Below, one piece after another: positions 47,601 through 59,739 of a stretch of 64,000 nucleotides of DNA. The DNA lies in NCBI RefSeq assembly GCF_014905175.1, contig NC_057789.1:62001-126000 (forward strand). The letters are read 5' to 3'. The notes under the pieces were generated by a model. The model was given only the letters and a program-made list of their open reading frames with translations. It had not been told where the DNA came from and did not search any database. A program made the translations under genes and the position numbers. The first letter of the stretch is position 1, and each line of letters starts with the position of its first letter. This stretch comes from Aphidius gifuensis. Its lineage: Eukaryota; Arthropoda; Insecta; Hymenoptera; Braconidae.

Positions 47601-49377
47601 GCTGACCATATCATATTAATATATGCTGTTAGCTCCATAAATCTTTGTGCATCAACAGACATTAAATTAACAATTTCACCAACAGTTGATTCTTTACGTG
47701 CTGTATTTGACATTCTTAATGCTTTACGATATATTGCTGCTGTTAATGCTGTACGTATACGTAAACCAACAATAGACATACGATTAAAATATTGTGATAA
47801 TACAATTGTTTGTAATGATGCTGTTAAAAATAATAAACCAGCATAAAAATAACCTTTCCACATTGGTTCATCTGGTGCATTTACAAAACCAATAAGTGCA
47901 TTTAATATTTGTGGACTAATAAATATCATAATATCTTGTGTTAATTTTAATATTGCACCAAATATAAATGTACCACCAAATGCTTTACACAATGGTATTG
48001 TTATTGATGCTACTTTTTTTTTATTACGTTGATTATTTAAATCAACATGACCAGTTGATTTTTCAAATGATGCTTTGGCACTTGTACTGTAAATTTAATT
48101 TAAATTATATTATAATTTTTTATTTTTTTATTTTTTATATTTATTTTTACTTACCTGCAATAATTCCACAATAATCTTGTGTGTTTAAATTCAATTAAAT
48201 TACTTTTATTTATTTATTTATTTATTTATTACGAAATAAAAAATAATAATTATAATACTTACTTTTCACATTTTTGTACTCGTTTATTCCAGTGTTTATC
48301 AAATTTTGGTATTATTTCAGCAGCAGTATCCTCAGGATTCATTGACCAAAGATCAGTTGGTTCAAGTGGTTTTTTAAAACCTGTCCATGCCATTTTATCA
48401 AACCAAGCAAATAATAATCTTGAAGGAAATGATGCTGCTTGTTCTGGACATGGTCTTTCAACCTTGAAATATCAATAATTTAATTAATATTTTATATATG
48501 ATATATTTTTATTATTATTATTACCTCTGGATATTTTGAATATTTTGGTGGAGCTTCAACAATAAATTGAAGTAAAAACATCATTACAACAAGTGGATAA
48601 TAAATCATATATGATACATATGAATAACTTTTTCGATACTAAAAAATAAAAAAAAAAATAGATTATTTATATTAAAACATTAATTAAAAATATACCTATA
48701 TTAAATAATATTTAATTACTTACCTTGTCATCTGAATTGAGCAAGATACTTCTAAATCTGACAACACCACAAATTGTCAATGATAGCCAAAATAAAAATA
48801 ATAATCCAGATGTTCTCATTCCAAATTTTTTGTTATAAAACAATATTACACCTGCTAATATCTTGATTGGAAAAAAAAAAATGAATAAATAAATAAATAA
48901 TACTTGTCACTGTATTAATTGTCATGATTTATAAAATGTTATACTTACAAAAGTAAGAATCTTGATAATTGGTGTATAATATTCAACTGGATATATTATT
49001 GTATCATAACTATTATGAATAGCAACAAATAAATCAACACAACTAAGTAAAACAAGTCCAATTGTTAAAATAAATTTTAATATTAAGTGCCATGTCCATG
49101 GTATGTTTTTTCTTTTACTATTCATCAAATAATAAGTTTCTAAAAATGTAAAACTCCATAATAATAAACATGGTGACCAAATGAGTATTGAATTTTGAAA
49201 ACAATATGTCAAATCTGGATCATTTGTTGTCCATGTTAAATTTGTGTCCTGTAATAAAATTTTAAAACAATAAAAATTACAATGTCAATTAATTCATTAT
49301 TATTATTATTATTTTATTTAAATAATTACCCATAATATTGAGCCACAAATATTATCGAATGTTGTATTATTTTCCAT
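41621..49377 (-). CDS. MRP: ABCC-type multidrug-resistance-associated transporter (MRP1-like) with alternative exons
   Basis: A full ABCC exporter with an extra N-terminal TMD0, expected to pump glutathione or other organic-anion conjugates. Exons, 5' to 3': 49377-49330, 49248-48949, 48861-48724, 48638-48525, 48462-48263, 48175-48155, 48086-46303, 46109-45932, 45850-45727, 45653-45431, one of three 221-nt exons (44844-44624, 44407-44187 or 43703-43483), 42989-41803, 41735-41621. With any one choice the frame holds for about 1550 residues (human MRP1 1531). TMD0 helices are in exons 2-4. NBD1 has Walker A GTVGSGKSS, signature LSGGQKQR and the LDDPLSAVDSHVG Walker B region. NBD2 has GRTGAGKSS, LSVGQRQL and ILDEATAAVD. 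The 21-nt exon 6 is inferred from frame and good splice sites. Drosophila MRP is known to have variable internal exons, which supports the reading. Confidence 0.93.
43483..43703 (-). other. MRP: MRP alternative TMD2 exon, variant 3
   Basis: 221 nt, acceptor TTGTAG and donor GTAATT. It encodes AVSSFFCDLAPQLGCWLAA and LNFFDTTPTGRIISRFAKD. It is more GC-rich than the other two. Intact splice sites and open frame argue against a decayed copy. Confidence 0.88.
44187..44407 (-). other. MRP: MRP alternative TMD2 exon, variant 2
   Basis: 221 nt, acceptor TGTTTCAG and donor GTAAGC. It encodes VIFAYIPQLCIYIGTLRAS and KMSFFDTIPIGRILGVFSAD. The Arg-rich 'NRFGKD' of variant 1 is replaced by 'GVFSAD', so the cytoplasmic coupling segment differs in charge. 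Confidence 0.88.
44624..44844 (-). other. MRP: MRP alternative TMD2 exon, variant 1
   Basis: 221 nt, acceptor TTTCTAG and donor GTAGGA. It encodes a membrane helix (TAFIISIILALGAIRAS) and the segment IPASFFDTTPSGRILNRFGK. It enters in phase 1 and leaves in phase 0, identical to variants 2 and 3. Of the three it is closest to the usual MRP sequence. Confidence 0.88.
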
Positions 49378-49793
49378 TTTTTTTTTTTTATTTATCGTTG
49401 TTACATCCACATTTATCAAGGTCTTTTTTTAAATTTTGGTCATAATATTAATAACAATAACAACTGGTTCTCTTTACTAACTTTCACTTAATCTCTGTAA
49501 AAAAAAAAAAGTAAGAGTTTAATTTATTTTCTAAATTTAAATTAACTAAATTTAAAAATAAAAAAATAATAATTTATCATTGGCAGTGTACAAATGGTGA
49601 TAGTAATACACAACCAATGATGAGTAATTTAATAAATAAATAAATAAATAATACTTTAATTTATAATTTATAATTTATTGGTTATCACCTGAGGATAATG
49701 ATAAAATACATTACTTGTTCATTAAAAATGTTGAAGTAAGACTATCGGAGAGAAGAGAGATTTTTTTTTTAATCAAACCAAGAGAGAGAAAGC

Positions 49794-49825
<32 letters not shown>

Positions 49826-51731
49826 CCAATGAAACTGCAGTAATCAGTCAACAGTCAACACACGGTGTCAATTACAGTCAATTTCTTAGAACACAAATAT
49901 ATCATTTTCATATTTCATTTTCACAAATATATAGAGCTATATGTTATCAATATTTTTTAAATTCGATTTATACATCATCATGATGATAATGTTGAAAAAA
50001 AAAAAAAAAAAATGAGATTATATATTTATTTTTTCTTTAAATAAATTAAATTTTATTATATTTTGATCAAAATGGCGTTTGTCCGGCACTTTGACATTTT
50101 TAAATTGTTAGAAAAATAATTAAATAAACAAATAAATAAATAAATACCAATATTTAATGTTGCATTACTGAATAAAGTTTTTTTTTCTCTTTTAGTTAGC
50201 GATTGAGTCAAAATTATAAAGCCCCAATGAGAAATAAAAATGATAATAAGAGACACACACTCACTCATCCACATGCACATACAAACTAGACACGTGATTT
50301 CATTTTTTTTAACTAGTAATACATAGACTAATAGATGATGATAATAATTGATAATAATGATGATGATGATGATTATAACAATATAAAAAAAAAATACCTA
50401 CAAGTACGTACTCGTTGTTTTTATTTTTTAGTAAAGGCGCAGTCTGATTAAAGAATGGCAATATATATTAATAAAAAAAAAAAAAGACAAACACACACAC
50501 AACTATTTCAGAAGAAGAAAAAAAAAAAAGATATAAAAAATAGAGTTATAATAATAATGATAATAAATTAGGGGAGTGGGAAGGCGCGGCGCCAAGGTTA
50601 ACTGCAATTCAAATACACCCGAAATTTCGATACATACACACACATATATTCACCTATGCACAAAACTTTTTAAGAAAAAAATATTTAACATTTATTTAAA
50701 ATTCATTTAATTATTTATAATATAAATTTAAAAAATAAATGAGATTTAGATAGTGGCTGATAAAAGTCAAGTTATATCAATTATTTTTAAATTGTTATGT
50801 TATGTTTCAAATGAAATGAAAAAAAAAAAAAAAAACAGATAATTGAAATGAGAAAAAGAGACAAGATTTTATTGTATTTTATTTTATATAATGACTAAAA
50901 ATTGAGCACAAGTGACAATGACAATGTTTACGCAATAAATATATTTTTTTATTGTTATTTTTCTGATTGTCCATCATGTTACACCAACCAAATTAACTCC
51001 AATTATAATTTTAACATTATATACACTTCAAATGATGATGATGATGATGAAATAATAAATATCACTTTTTATTCATTTTTTTTTTTTTTTATTCCATACT
51101 TGTGTAATAATTTATAAATTAATATTTTTAAATATTTACTCAATGTGTGTAAACTCCAATGATTATGCAGTAATTCAACGATGACTTGGCGAATTTTAAA
51201 CATGACAAATATACAAGATTAAAAAAGAAAAATATATATATATAATATATTAAAATATTTATTCACTATCTCTCTATAAGCCATATGGTGGCCAATTACA
51301 TATTATTATTATTATAATCTATCAATTGAAATATTTTTCAACAATAAAAATCAATGAGAATCAAGATTTTATTGATTTAAATTAATTTTTTTTTCTTTTT
51401 ATTGACACATTTATCATTGATATAAAAAACAATAAAACCATTTAAAATAATAATTATTACCTGATGCTGTTGAAGATTTTATTTTATTCTCAGTCAAGTC
51501 ATGAATCTACTGAATTCCAATTTCAATAAATATATATTACTAACTGATAAAATGATAAAATTCAGTGTCACATGATTGGAGATGCCATTTGTTGATTGAT
51601 TTATTAATGCAATTAATTTAATATATTTAAAGCTTTTTTGTTATCAATTATCAATTATTAAAAGATAAAAATTAATATTTAAAAATAAAAATGAGATTCA
51701 TAACATATAATTAAATAATATATTAAATAAA
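49378..51731. other. Intergenic: MRP 5' flank and RALGAPB 3' flank
   Basis: A minus-strand splice acceptor (T-tract then CAG) near 49497 suggests that the MRP 5' UTR is spliced. A compact GC-rich patch at about 50572-50632 (gggagtgggaaggcgcggcgccaagg) is the best promoter candidate. Another is an AAAATGGCG element near 50069. Poly-T at about 49797-49825. Nothing coding is convincing. Confidence 0.45.
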
Positions 51732-52625
51732 TTATTTATGTGGATTTGTAAATAATAATGTGAGTAATTCAGGTTGTGATAAATGACGTTTATATTTATA
51801 AATCATATCTTGGATTTTTAAACGTCTTCTAACATGTGGTGGATGATAAGTATCATTATCAAGTCTTTTTCTTTTTCCCATATTTAATGATGTTTGTCGT
51901 ACAAGTGTACCAAGTACACGACGTGATACAATCATTCCATCAACAAGTGGTGTTGCTAAATTAATACGTGTTATTGGTCCTTGTAATTTAACTCTCATTA
52001 ATCCATTATTTAATGATTGTAAATATATTACTTGTACATCAGATGATTGTAATACTCTACATGTATCAATACCAGTATTTGTTGATGATAATAATTGTGA
52101 TATTGGAAAATTTAAATAATCCTCATGGCTTTCAAGCCATACAATCATAATACGTGTATCTGTTTGTCCAGGTAATGAATGTTTTGTTATTCTTCTTGGT
52201 CTAGTTGTATTTGTTGTTGTTGTTGTATCAGTTACTGTTGATGTTGTTGTTGTTGTTGTTGTTGTTGATGATTTATCATTTAAACTTAATGGTTGTTTAT
52301 CTAAATCCAATGACATTGTTCTTGGATTATGTGAATTAATTGTTATATTTTTATTATTAACAATATCACTTATACTTCTTTCAAAATTTGTATGATTTGA
52401 TATAGTACAATCACTTCCATAACTTAATTCACGTTCATCCAATGATTCAGCAATCATTATTCCATGTGACGATGATGAAGATGATGAAGATGTTGCTGTT
52501 GTTGTTGTTGTTGATAATGAATCACAAGTTGGTATAATAAATGCAATTTCTGAATTAACATCAGCCCAATATAATATTTGTGTATTACCATTGTATAAAC
52601 TACCACCATGATTATCAAAATTAAT

Positions 52626-52657
<32 letters not shown>

Positions 52658-55600
52658 TAGCATGCCATGATGTTGATACATGACCAGTCCAACCACAATG
52701 ATTTGATACATCAACTGGCCAACCAAGTGAATTTATAAATTCTAAAAAATTAGCTGATACATAATTTTTATTGACAACATTTGATAATATATCAATTGGA
52801 TTTTTTTGTCCAGATTTAACATAAAAAATATGTACAGTATCACATGTTCTTGGACTTGTTTGATCAATACTATCAAGATCAGCTAAAAAACCATTTAATG
52901 TTGGATCTAATGCTATTAAATTACAACAATTTGATTTATCATTATTATTATTAGCAGATTGTATTAATGATTCAATATTTAAAAAACCAAAATGACTTAA
53001 AAATAATCTTGCTGTTTGATAATCATATGAATTATTTGGTGTCATGCATTCACTATAATTATCATCTATAATTTTATTATCAATATTACTTTCATTAATT
53101 ATTTGTTTATCAAGTAAATTTTCAAGTAAATAATGTTCATTTTTAATAGTATCATTGTCATTCATAACAGTATCAAGACTTGGTATTGATTCATCAACTT
53201 TACAGTGTGGTATTTTATCAATATTATCAGGAAAAAATTTTGGCTTAAAATCAGTTTTAATTATTTCCTCAGCAAGTGGTAATGGTCTACCTAAATTTTC
53301 ATTAATACTTTTAAATCCAGATTTGTGACGTGGCAAATGACGTAATTTCATTGTCCATGCATGTCTACCAAATGGACCACGTATTAATACTGTTACTGTT
53401 GGTATTTGTTTTTCTTTTTTGCTATTAAGATTATTATTTTTTTTAATATTACCATCATCATCATCGTCATCGTCATCATCATCAAGATTAACATCATCAT
53501 CTTCATCATCTTTATCTCCATCTCCATCATTATCATTGTCATCAATTAATGGCTCTTCTAATAATGCCAACATTGTTGCATTATTTTCAGCAACAAAATA
53601 ACGAAATTTTTCAACAGCCAACTGTCTATTATTACCATTTATTGTTGTTTGTTTTTTTAATTTTTGACACAGTGTTATTTCGTCAATTAATGATGATAAT
53701 GATTGTGCACCACATGCACTTGGAAAATATCCAACTTGTTCAAGTATTATTGTTAATAATGAATCAGCAGCATCACGTACACGCATTGATGCTGGCTTTA
53801 ATTCTTTTTCATCTTTCATTTTAATTTGTTCACCAGGTTTACCAATACTTTTTGTACCCGATACACCAAGTTCAACAACTTCAAATACTGTTGTTAAACA
53901 ATCCTTGTCTTGTAATAATTCTGGATGTGCTGTTAGCCATGTTGTTAAACATCCAAATGCAGCAACAATTGATGAATGAAGATCTTTTGAATGAGCTGGT
54001 GGTGGACGAAAACATTGGTATGTTATATAATCACAAAGCCATTTAACAGCACGTTTACATTCCAATGCATCTATATTATTGAAAAAAAAAAAAATAATAA
54101 ATAAATATTTTTCATAATAATATCATTAAATTTAATATATATATATCTATACCCGTTGGTCTTCTTGCTTGTATGCAAAATAATAAATATAAATTAATTT
54201 TTTTTTTTATTATAAAAATAAATAAATAACAATATTATTATTTACCTGTTTCTCTAATTTTTGTTCTTGCCAATCCTGATAATAATTCAAGTGCAGCCAA
54301 TGATATATTCAAATCTGTTTTCCATGATGATATTAGTCGATGACAAACAAGATAAGTTGCACGTAAAAAAAGTGCATGAGCTGAATCTAAAATAGATATT
54401 TTTAATTTTACAAAATTTAATATTAAAATTAAAAAGACAAAAAAAATAAATAATAATAAATAATATAGCAGTAATAAATGATAATAATAAAAGCTTGCAT
54501 ATTTATATATTTACCAAATGCAGATGTTTCTTCTTGGACAGTTCCAACATCTGATGATTCACCAAGTGATCGAATATCACTGGCAATGCTTATTTGACTT
54601 GTTGAATCACTGCTTACTACAAAGCCATATTTTTTTTTATGCAAATAATTAATAAAATAATAAATAAATAAATAAATAAATGAAATAATAAAATTGCAAT
54701 AAGCATTTTGTGAAATTAATTCATTGATTATATTTTACCTGACGATAATAAATTTGTTGTTGTATTGTCATTTATCATGGATTCAATAACTGTTGTTTTT
54801 TCAACTTCTTCAACAGTTGCCGAGTCTTGAACACTAAGCATTAATCCACCAAGTAACATGTGAGTATTGAGTGAATCATTTTCTACTTGAAGTGCATTTA
54901 TAAGTAAGTTCATGAGTCTTGGTTTAAGTTGTCCAAATGTTAATGTATTTTTTTCAAAACCAATACCAACAGATGTATTTGGTAATTCACGAATTTCAAG
55001 ATTTTGATAATGCAATGGTAAAACAAGCATTGATAATAATATTTGTATTGATGCTCTTCTCAATTCAATTTTTGATATATTTTGTGATTTTAATTTAAGA
55101 TCTTTATCTGGTAATACAAGTTCTAATGCTGTTAAAATAGCTGGTGCAAGTATTTCAACACCATCTAAATCAAGTCTAAATAAATCTGATGAATTAATTA
55201 ATATACTAGCCAATGTTTCACCACATTCACGATTATTATCATTAATATTTATATTGTCAATATTTAAACCACGTGATATTGCTTGATAAAATCTTGATAA
55301 ATAAACTGGTAATATATCTTCACCAGTTTTTTTAGCACATATTATACGACAAAGTGCACCAATTGCTTCAGCTCTTCCTGACTCATAACGATCAATTCCC
55401 AATGATGATGGTATTTCAGTTTTAGTTTCTTGTAATGAACTTGGTCCATCAACAAGAACAGATGATGGACGTTTTGATGCACCAAGTGGTTGTGGTAAAT
55501 TTTGTGACCATCCATTTGTACCAATAAGTGCTGCTTCAAATAGCCACTCACCAAATAAATGAAATATACTATTACATTTTGGTCGACCTGGTGCCAATGA

Positions 55601-57771
55601 TGGACGATTTTCATTGCAACTTATTGATGCAACAGAAGCTGTACTTGATGTTGATGATGGTCCTGAATTACCAAATGCCAATGGTTGACTTGTTATTCTA
55701 CTTGTTGTTAAACCAATCAATGAAGCTTTTGGCATTCCTTGAATATTAAAATTTATAAAAATTTATAGTGTCAATTATTTTTTACAATATTTTAAGATTA
55801 TTTTTTTATTTTTTTTTTTTTTAGTAATTATTTGATATTTTCAAGTGCAAAGATAGAAAAGAAAGTGCTACCCTTGGTGACAGCAGAAGGTGTAACGCTA
55901 AAACTTTTAGCAAGTCTTCGTTGAGTTGGTGGTGGTGTTGGTGATGGTTGTGGTTGATCTCTATTTGTACCACTTTTATCATTACCACCAACCCCCCCAA
56001 TTGAATATCCATAATAATAATGATGATTTCCTCCTTGTAATGTTGAGGCATTACTACTATTATTATTATTATTATTGTTATTATTATAGGTATTGTGATA
56101 ATTATTTGAACAACATTCTTCCCAACAGTTTGCTTGTGATATTCCTAAAATATTTCATTAAAATATTTCATTGTGTACCCACACCAATAGATCATTTATT
56201 ATTATTATAAAAAAAAGTATTTTTTACATGCAACAATATAAATAATCATGTGTAATGTTGAATGGTGCTTTTTTTAATAAAACATAATATTATGTAAAAA
56301 TAATTACTCACCAAGAAATGCATCAACTTGTCCAGCAATACCTTTTATTGCTTTTAAAAAAATATGTGGTAATGCTTGTAAACATGGATGTTGACATGGA
56401 TCAACGACATTTGTACTTGCAATTGCATATTGTAAAAATGCTTGTGTTTGTGATACAACTGCTGGTCTACATAAATCAACTGGATCACCAATTGTTCTTA
56501 GTAATCTGTACCATGCTTGTGCAACAGCTTCATCTGATATTGTTGATGGTACCAAGGTCATGTCTTCTTCACTTATTTTAAGCTCTGGAAACATTGGTCC
56601 ATACATGATATTTAATAATTTTGCTGTTAATGCTAGACAAACACGATTCCATTGTTCAATAAGTGCAAGTCTGTGTCGCCATCGTAAACAAGATTCTCTT
56701 AGTGTTCGCCATAATGGTGGTGATGGAAAATTTTTTTCACATGCAACAAGCCAAACTTCAAGAAGTACACCAAGTACTCTTTCACATAATTGTTCACCGG
56801 CATCTTCACGAACAGCTGGTGGTGCCAATAATGCATCATTAATACCAATTAAAAATAATAATAAACTTTCCCAAGTTTCACCATCTAAAATAGCTGTACT
56901 ACGTGCAACTTGTTGAAGTGTTCGTAATACACGATGACACAATACTGCTTGTTTATTTATTGTATCAGCTCCTACATGTTTTAATAAATAACCAATAGAG
57001 AAAAAATATTATTTATCAAGTAATATAGATATTTTAATTAATAATTTTAGATATTACCTAAATCTTGATACAAAAATGGCCAAACTATTTAGAGAAGATG
57101 AGAAAGACAGAAAGAGAGAGAAAAAAAAAAACAAATTTAATCTAAAAGTTATCATCAATATTATTATTAAATAAATAAATATTATTTTTCAAGCCAATTA
57201 GTCATATTATACATAGTTATTAATTAAAACACATTACCTTCGCCTTTTCTTGGTACAAATAAATTATGAAAATGACTGATGATTTTTCTGGCATAAAAAT
57301 TTGGATCATCAACAATTGGTTTTGGTACTGATATTTTTGGTGTAGAATATAGTGCTGATAGCCATTCACAATAAACATTGACACAATCACGTACAGTATC
57401 ATGTTCAGCCAGGGGTAATGATAAACCATAACATATTACTTCCATACACCATTGTACTTCTTTATCTGTATTTAATGTACTTGGTTCAGCAGCTTGTGAT
57501 ATACCAAGATTTGATGATAATTGACGTACAATTGAAAGTGCAACTTCACGTCCAGCACCTGCTGAAAATTTATCTAAAACACTACGACTCTCATCTGAGC
57601 CTCTTTGTATCAATGAACTCAATGATGCCCATTCTGAATACATTCCACCTCCAGTATCCTAATTATTTATAAAAATGATTTAATTAATTAATTAATTAAT
57701 TTATATTATACCTAAACAATTTATTATATAGCTACCTTGAGATTAACTCTGTTAAATACGCCTAAATTCAT
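51732..57771 (-). CDS. RALGAPB: Ral GTPase-activating protein non-catalytic subunit beta
   Basis: RalGAP beta pairs with a catalytic alpha subunit to inactivate Ral. Exons: 57771-57736, 57658-57238, optional 57084-57058, 56971-56312, 56144-55872, 55737-54739, 54616-54515, 54386-54246, 54070-51732, giving 1656 residues (1665 with the optional exon; human about 1494). Strong matches are EVQWCMEVICYGLSLPL, NLFVPRKGEG, ETWESLLLFLIGINDALLAPP, NSIFHLFGEWLFEAALI, YESGRAEAIGALCRIICAKK, TGEDILPVYLSRFYQAI, KDLHSSIVAAFGCLTTWL, and QTARLFLSHFGFLNIESLI followed by FLEFINSLGWPVDVSNHCGW. The C-terminal part is the Rap-GAP-like fold. Asp runs and Ser/Thr repeats in the long last exon are microsatellite-encoded. 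It lies on the same strand as the Ral exons but about 30 kb away. Reading frame is continuous; I did not find a premature stop. Confidence 0.93.
57058..57084 (-). other. RALGAPB: Candidate 27-nt microexon of RALGAPB
   Basis: It is flanked by a pyrimidine-rich acceptor (tctttctcatcttctctaaatag, shortened here to its last part CTAAATAG) and donor GTAATATC. It adds nine residues, VWPFLYQDL in phase 1-1, so both inclusion and skipping keep frame. Human RALGAPB has no matching segment there. It may be a regulated cassette or simply intronic; the sites are good but evidence is limited to the sequence. Confidence 0.45.
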
Positions 57772-58307
57772 AGATTATCATTGACTATATATCATACTAT
57801 TTATTGCAATAATAATTATAAAACACTTTGTTTATTTATCAAAATGTTATTATTTATATTATTCATCAACTCAACAATTAATTTGTGAGTGTATTGATTC
57901 TTCTTTTTTCAATAATTAAATATTGTCGAAACAAAAAAAAAATAAAACAAAATAAACAAAACTATTTTTGACAGCTGTGTGTTTTTATTATTTTTATAGA
58001 CTACAACAGACTACAATGTGCAATTATATTTCAAGTCCACCATATTGTTAGAGTGGCGCCACTTGACTTGATGATTACGGGGGTGTTTATTTGCTATTTT
58101 AACTCTTTGAAAAATTAAATTCATTTTACTAATAATAATAGTATATGGAAAATTTGATGCATTTAAAAAATCCAGTTTTTTATTTTCTTGGTAAGTAAAT
58201 ATTTATTATTTTATTACAGTGTTATTATTAAATAAGTTGATCAAAAATTTGATTTTAAATTTTCTCTTCAGTTTTCATTTATTCATTTATTATTAAGTCT
58301 TAATAAT
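57772..58307. other. Intergenic: RALGAPB promoter and RpS13 3' flank
   Basis: RALGAPB starts at 57771 on the minus strand, so its promoter lies here. A GC-rich island at about 58034-58088 contains the perfect palindrome AGTGGCGCCACT (58052-58063) and a run of G (acgggggtg). No coding frame. Confidence 0.5.
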
Positions 58308-59378
58308 TTAAGCAACAAGAGCACTGGCTGTTGAACTTTCGTACTTCCATGTTGGTGCAAGTGTACCTTTAGACTTGTAGTATCTTGAAAGACGATGAAT
58401 TCTTGATTCAACGAGAATCAAACGGAATTTTGAGTCTTTGTCTTTACGATTACGTTCCAAATGCTTACGAATTGCAACAGCTTTCTTGATAAGACAATAT
58501 ACATCCTCTGGTAGATCAGGTGCCAAACCCATGGCTTTGACAATTCTCAAAATTTTGTTACCAGTACGATGACGAGTTTGAGCAATACCATGGCTATCAC
58601 GAAGAATAACACCTGTAATAATAATTAAATATTTATAATTTAATTTGATTAAAATAAAATAAATTATTTGTCAACGAATACCTATCGCAAATGAATATCA
58701 TCATTGTTGACTCAAAAATTCGGTTTTTAATATTGCAAAATAAATATTTACATGACAAACGAGTATAAAAAATTGTATAGTAGTTTTATATCGAGCCAGA
58801 TTTTGCTGTACATATAATTAAAATAAAAATAAAATTCTTACCAATTTGTGAAGGAGTGTGTCCTTTTTTTGCAAGTTTAAAGATAAGATCTTTACAGTCC
58901 TCAGGGCTGAGTTTCAACCATGATGGAACTGATCGTTTGTATGGTAATGCCGATTGGGAAATACCCTTACTGTTGAAAGAAAAAAAATAAATTATTAATA
59001 TTATTATTATTATTTTAAGGTTAGTTTTGTAACAACATTTTATAATGGCAATAATTAATATTTAATTCATCAACATTTTATAGGATTAAAAAAAAAATAC
59101 TAAAGATAAAAATAATTTAAACCTCAAGTATTTATTATAAATATTTAATAATATTTATGAATAACAATGCAACAAATGAACACATGGCTCATTGATGTAG
59201 TCTAATATTCCACTCAACTTTTTATTATGAAAGAACTTTTATTAATATGAAATAAAAAAAAAAAAACAACTGTTTTGTTGCTTAGTATTATTGACAGTTG
59301 ATCTATTAAAATTATTTTTATTTATATTGTTTATATTGTTGTTGAAAAATCTTACCCTGGTGCGTGCATGCGACCCAT
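58308..59378 (-). CDS. RpS13: Ribosomal protein S13 (uS15)
   Basis: uS15 is a 40S protein binding the central domain of 18S rRNA. Three exons (59378-59356, 58969-58842, 58612-58308) give 151 residues, the exact animal length. The first exon carries seven codons, MGRMHAP, and splits the Gly codon. Then KGISQSALPYKRSVPSWLKL, KKGHTPSQIGVILRDSHG, RTGNKILRIVKAMGLAPDLP and the C-terminus KYESSTASALVA follow, all diagnostic. An intron hairpin (58690-58735) was inspected for a snoRNA and rejected. The coding sequence is less AT-rich than that of neighbours, as with RpL8. Confidence 0.98.
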
Positions 59379-59739
59379 GTTTGTTAGATGTTGTTGCCAG
59401 TTGTTGCGGTGTGTGTGATAAATTGATGACTGATGCTGTCCCAAAAAAAAAAAAAAAATATGCAATTATATTCATTTCCGGCAATTTTGGTTAATATCAA
59501 TAACAATCACTAGATAGAGCTGTCATTTGCCTGTCAAACTCAGTTGGTAACAAAACATAATAATAATAATAATGTTCGATATTATTATTATTATTGTTAC
59601 TTGCCATTATTCATCAAACAATTGTCAGGAGAAATAATAATAAAAAATAAAAACAACGAGAGGAGTAAACAACAACACCCACTTTAGTTGTTATTATTTA
59701 TATTGAATTTAAAAATATTGGATAATTTATTAATAAACA
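59379..59739. promoter_or_regulatory. Bidirectional promoter region RpS13 / VPS35
   Basis: The 361 bp between divergent start codons. The RpS13 side has a pyrimidine-rich patch (tgctgtccc) followed by poly-A; the rest is AT-rich. A shared promoter is inferred from position only. Confidence 0.5.

Noticed and set aside
58690..58735. Possible C/D snoRNA in RpS13 intron 2 (ATGATGA with GTCAAC/GTTGAC arms, minus strand)
   Set aside because: A good C box and a short stem are present, but no CTGA D box lies before the 3' arm and the element is too short.
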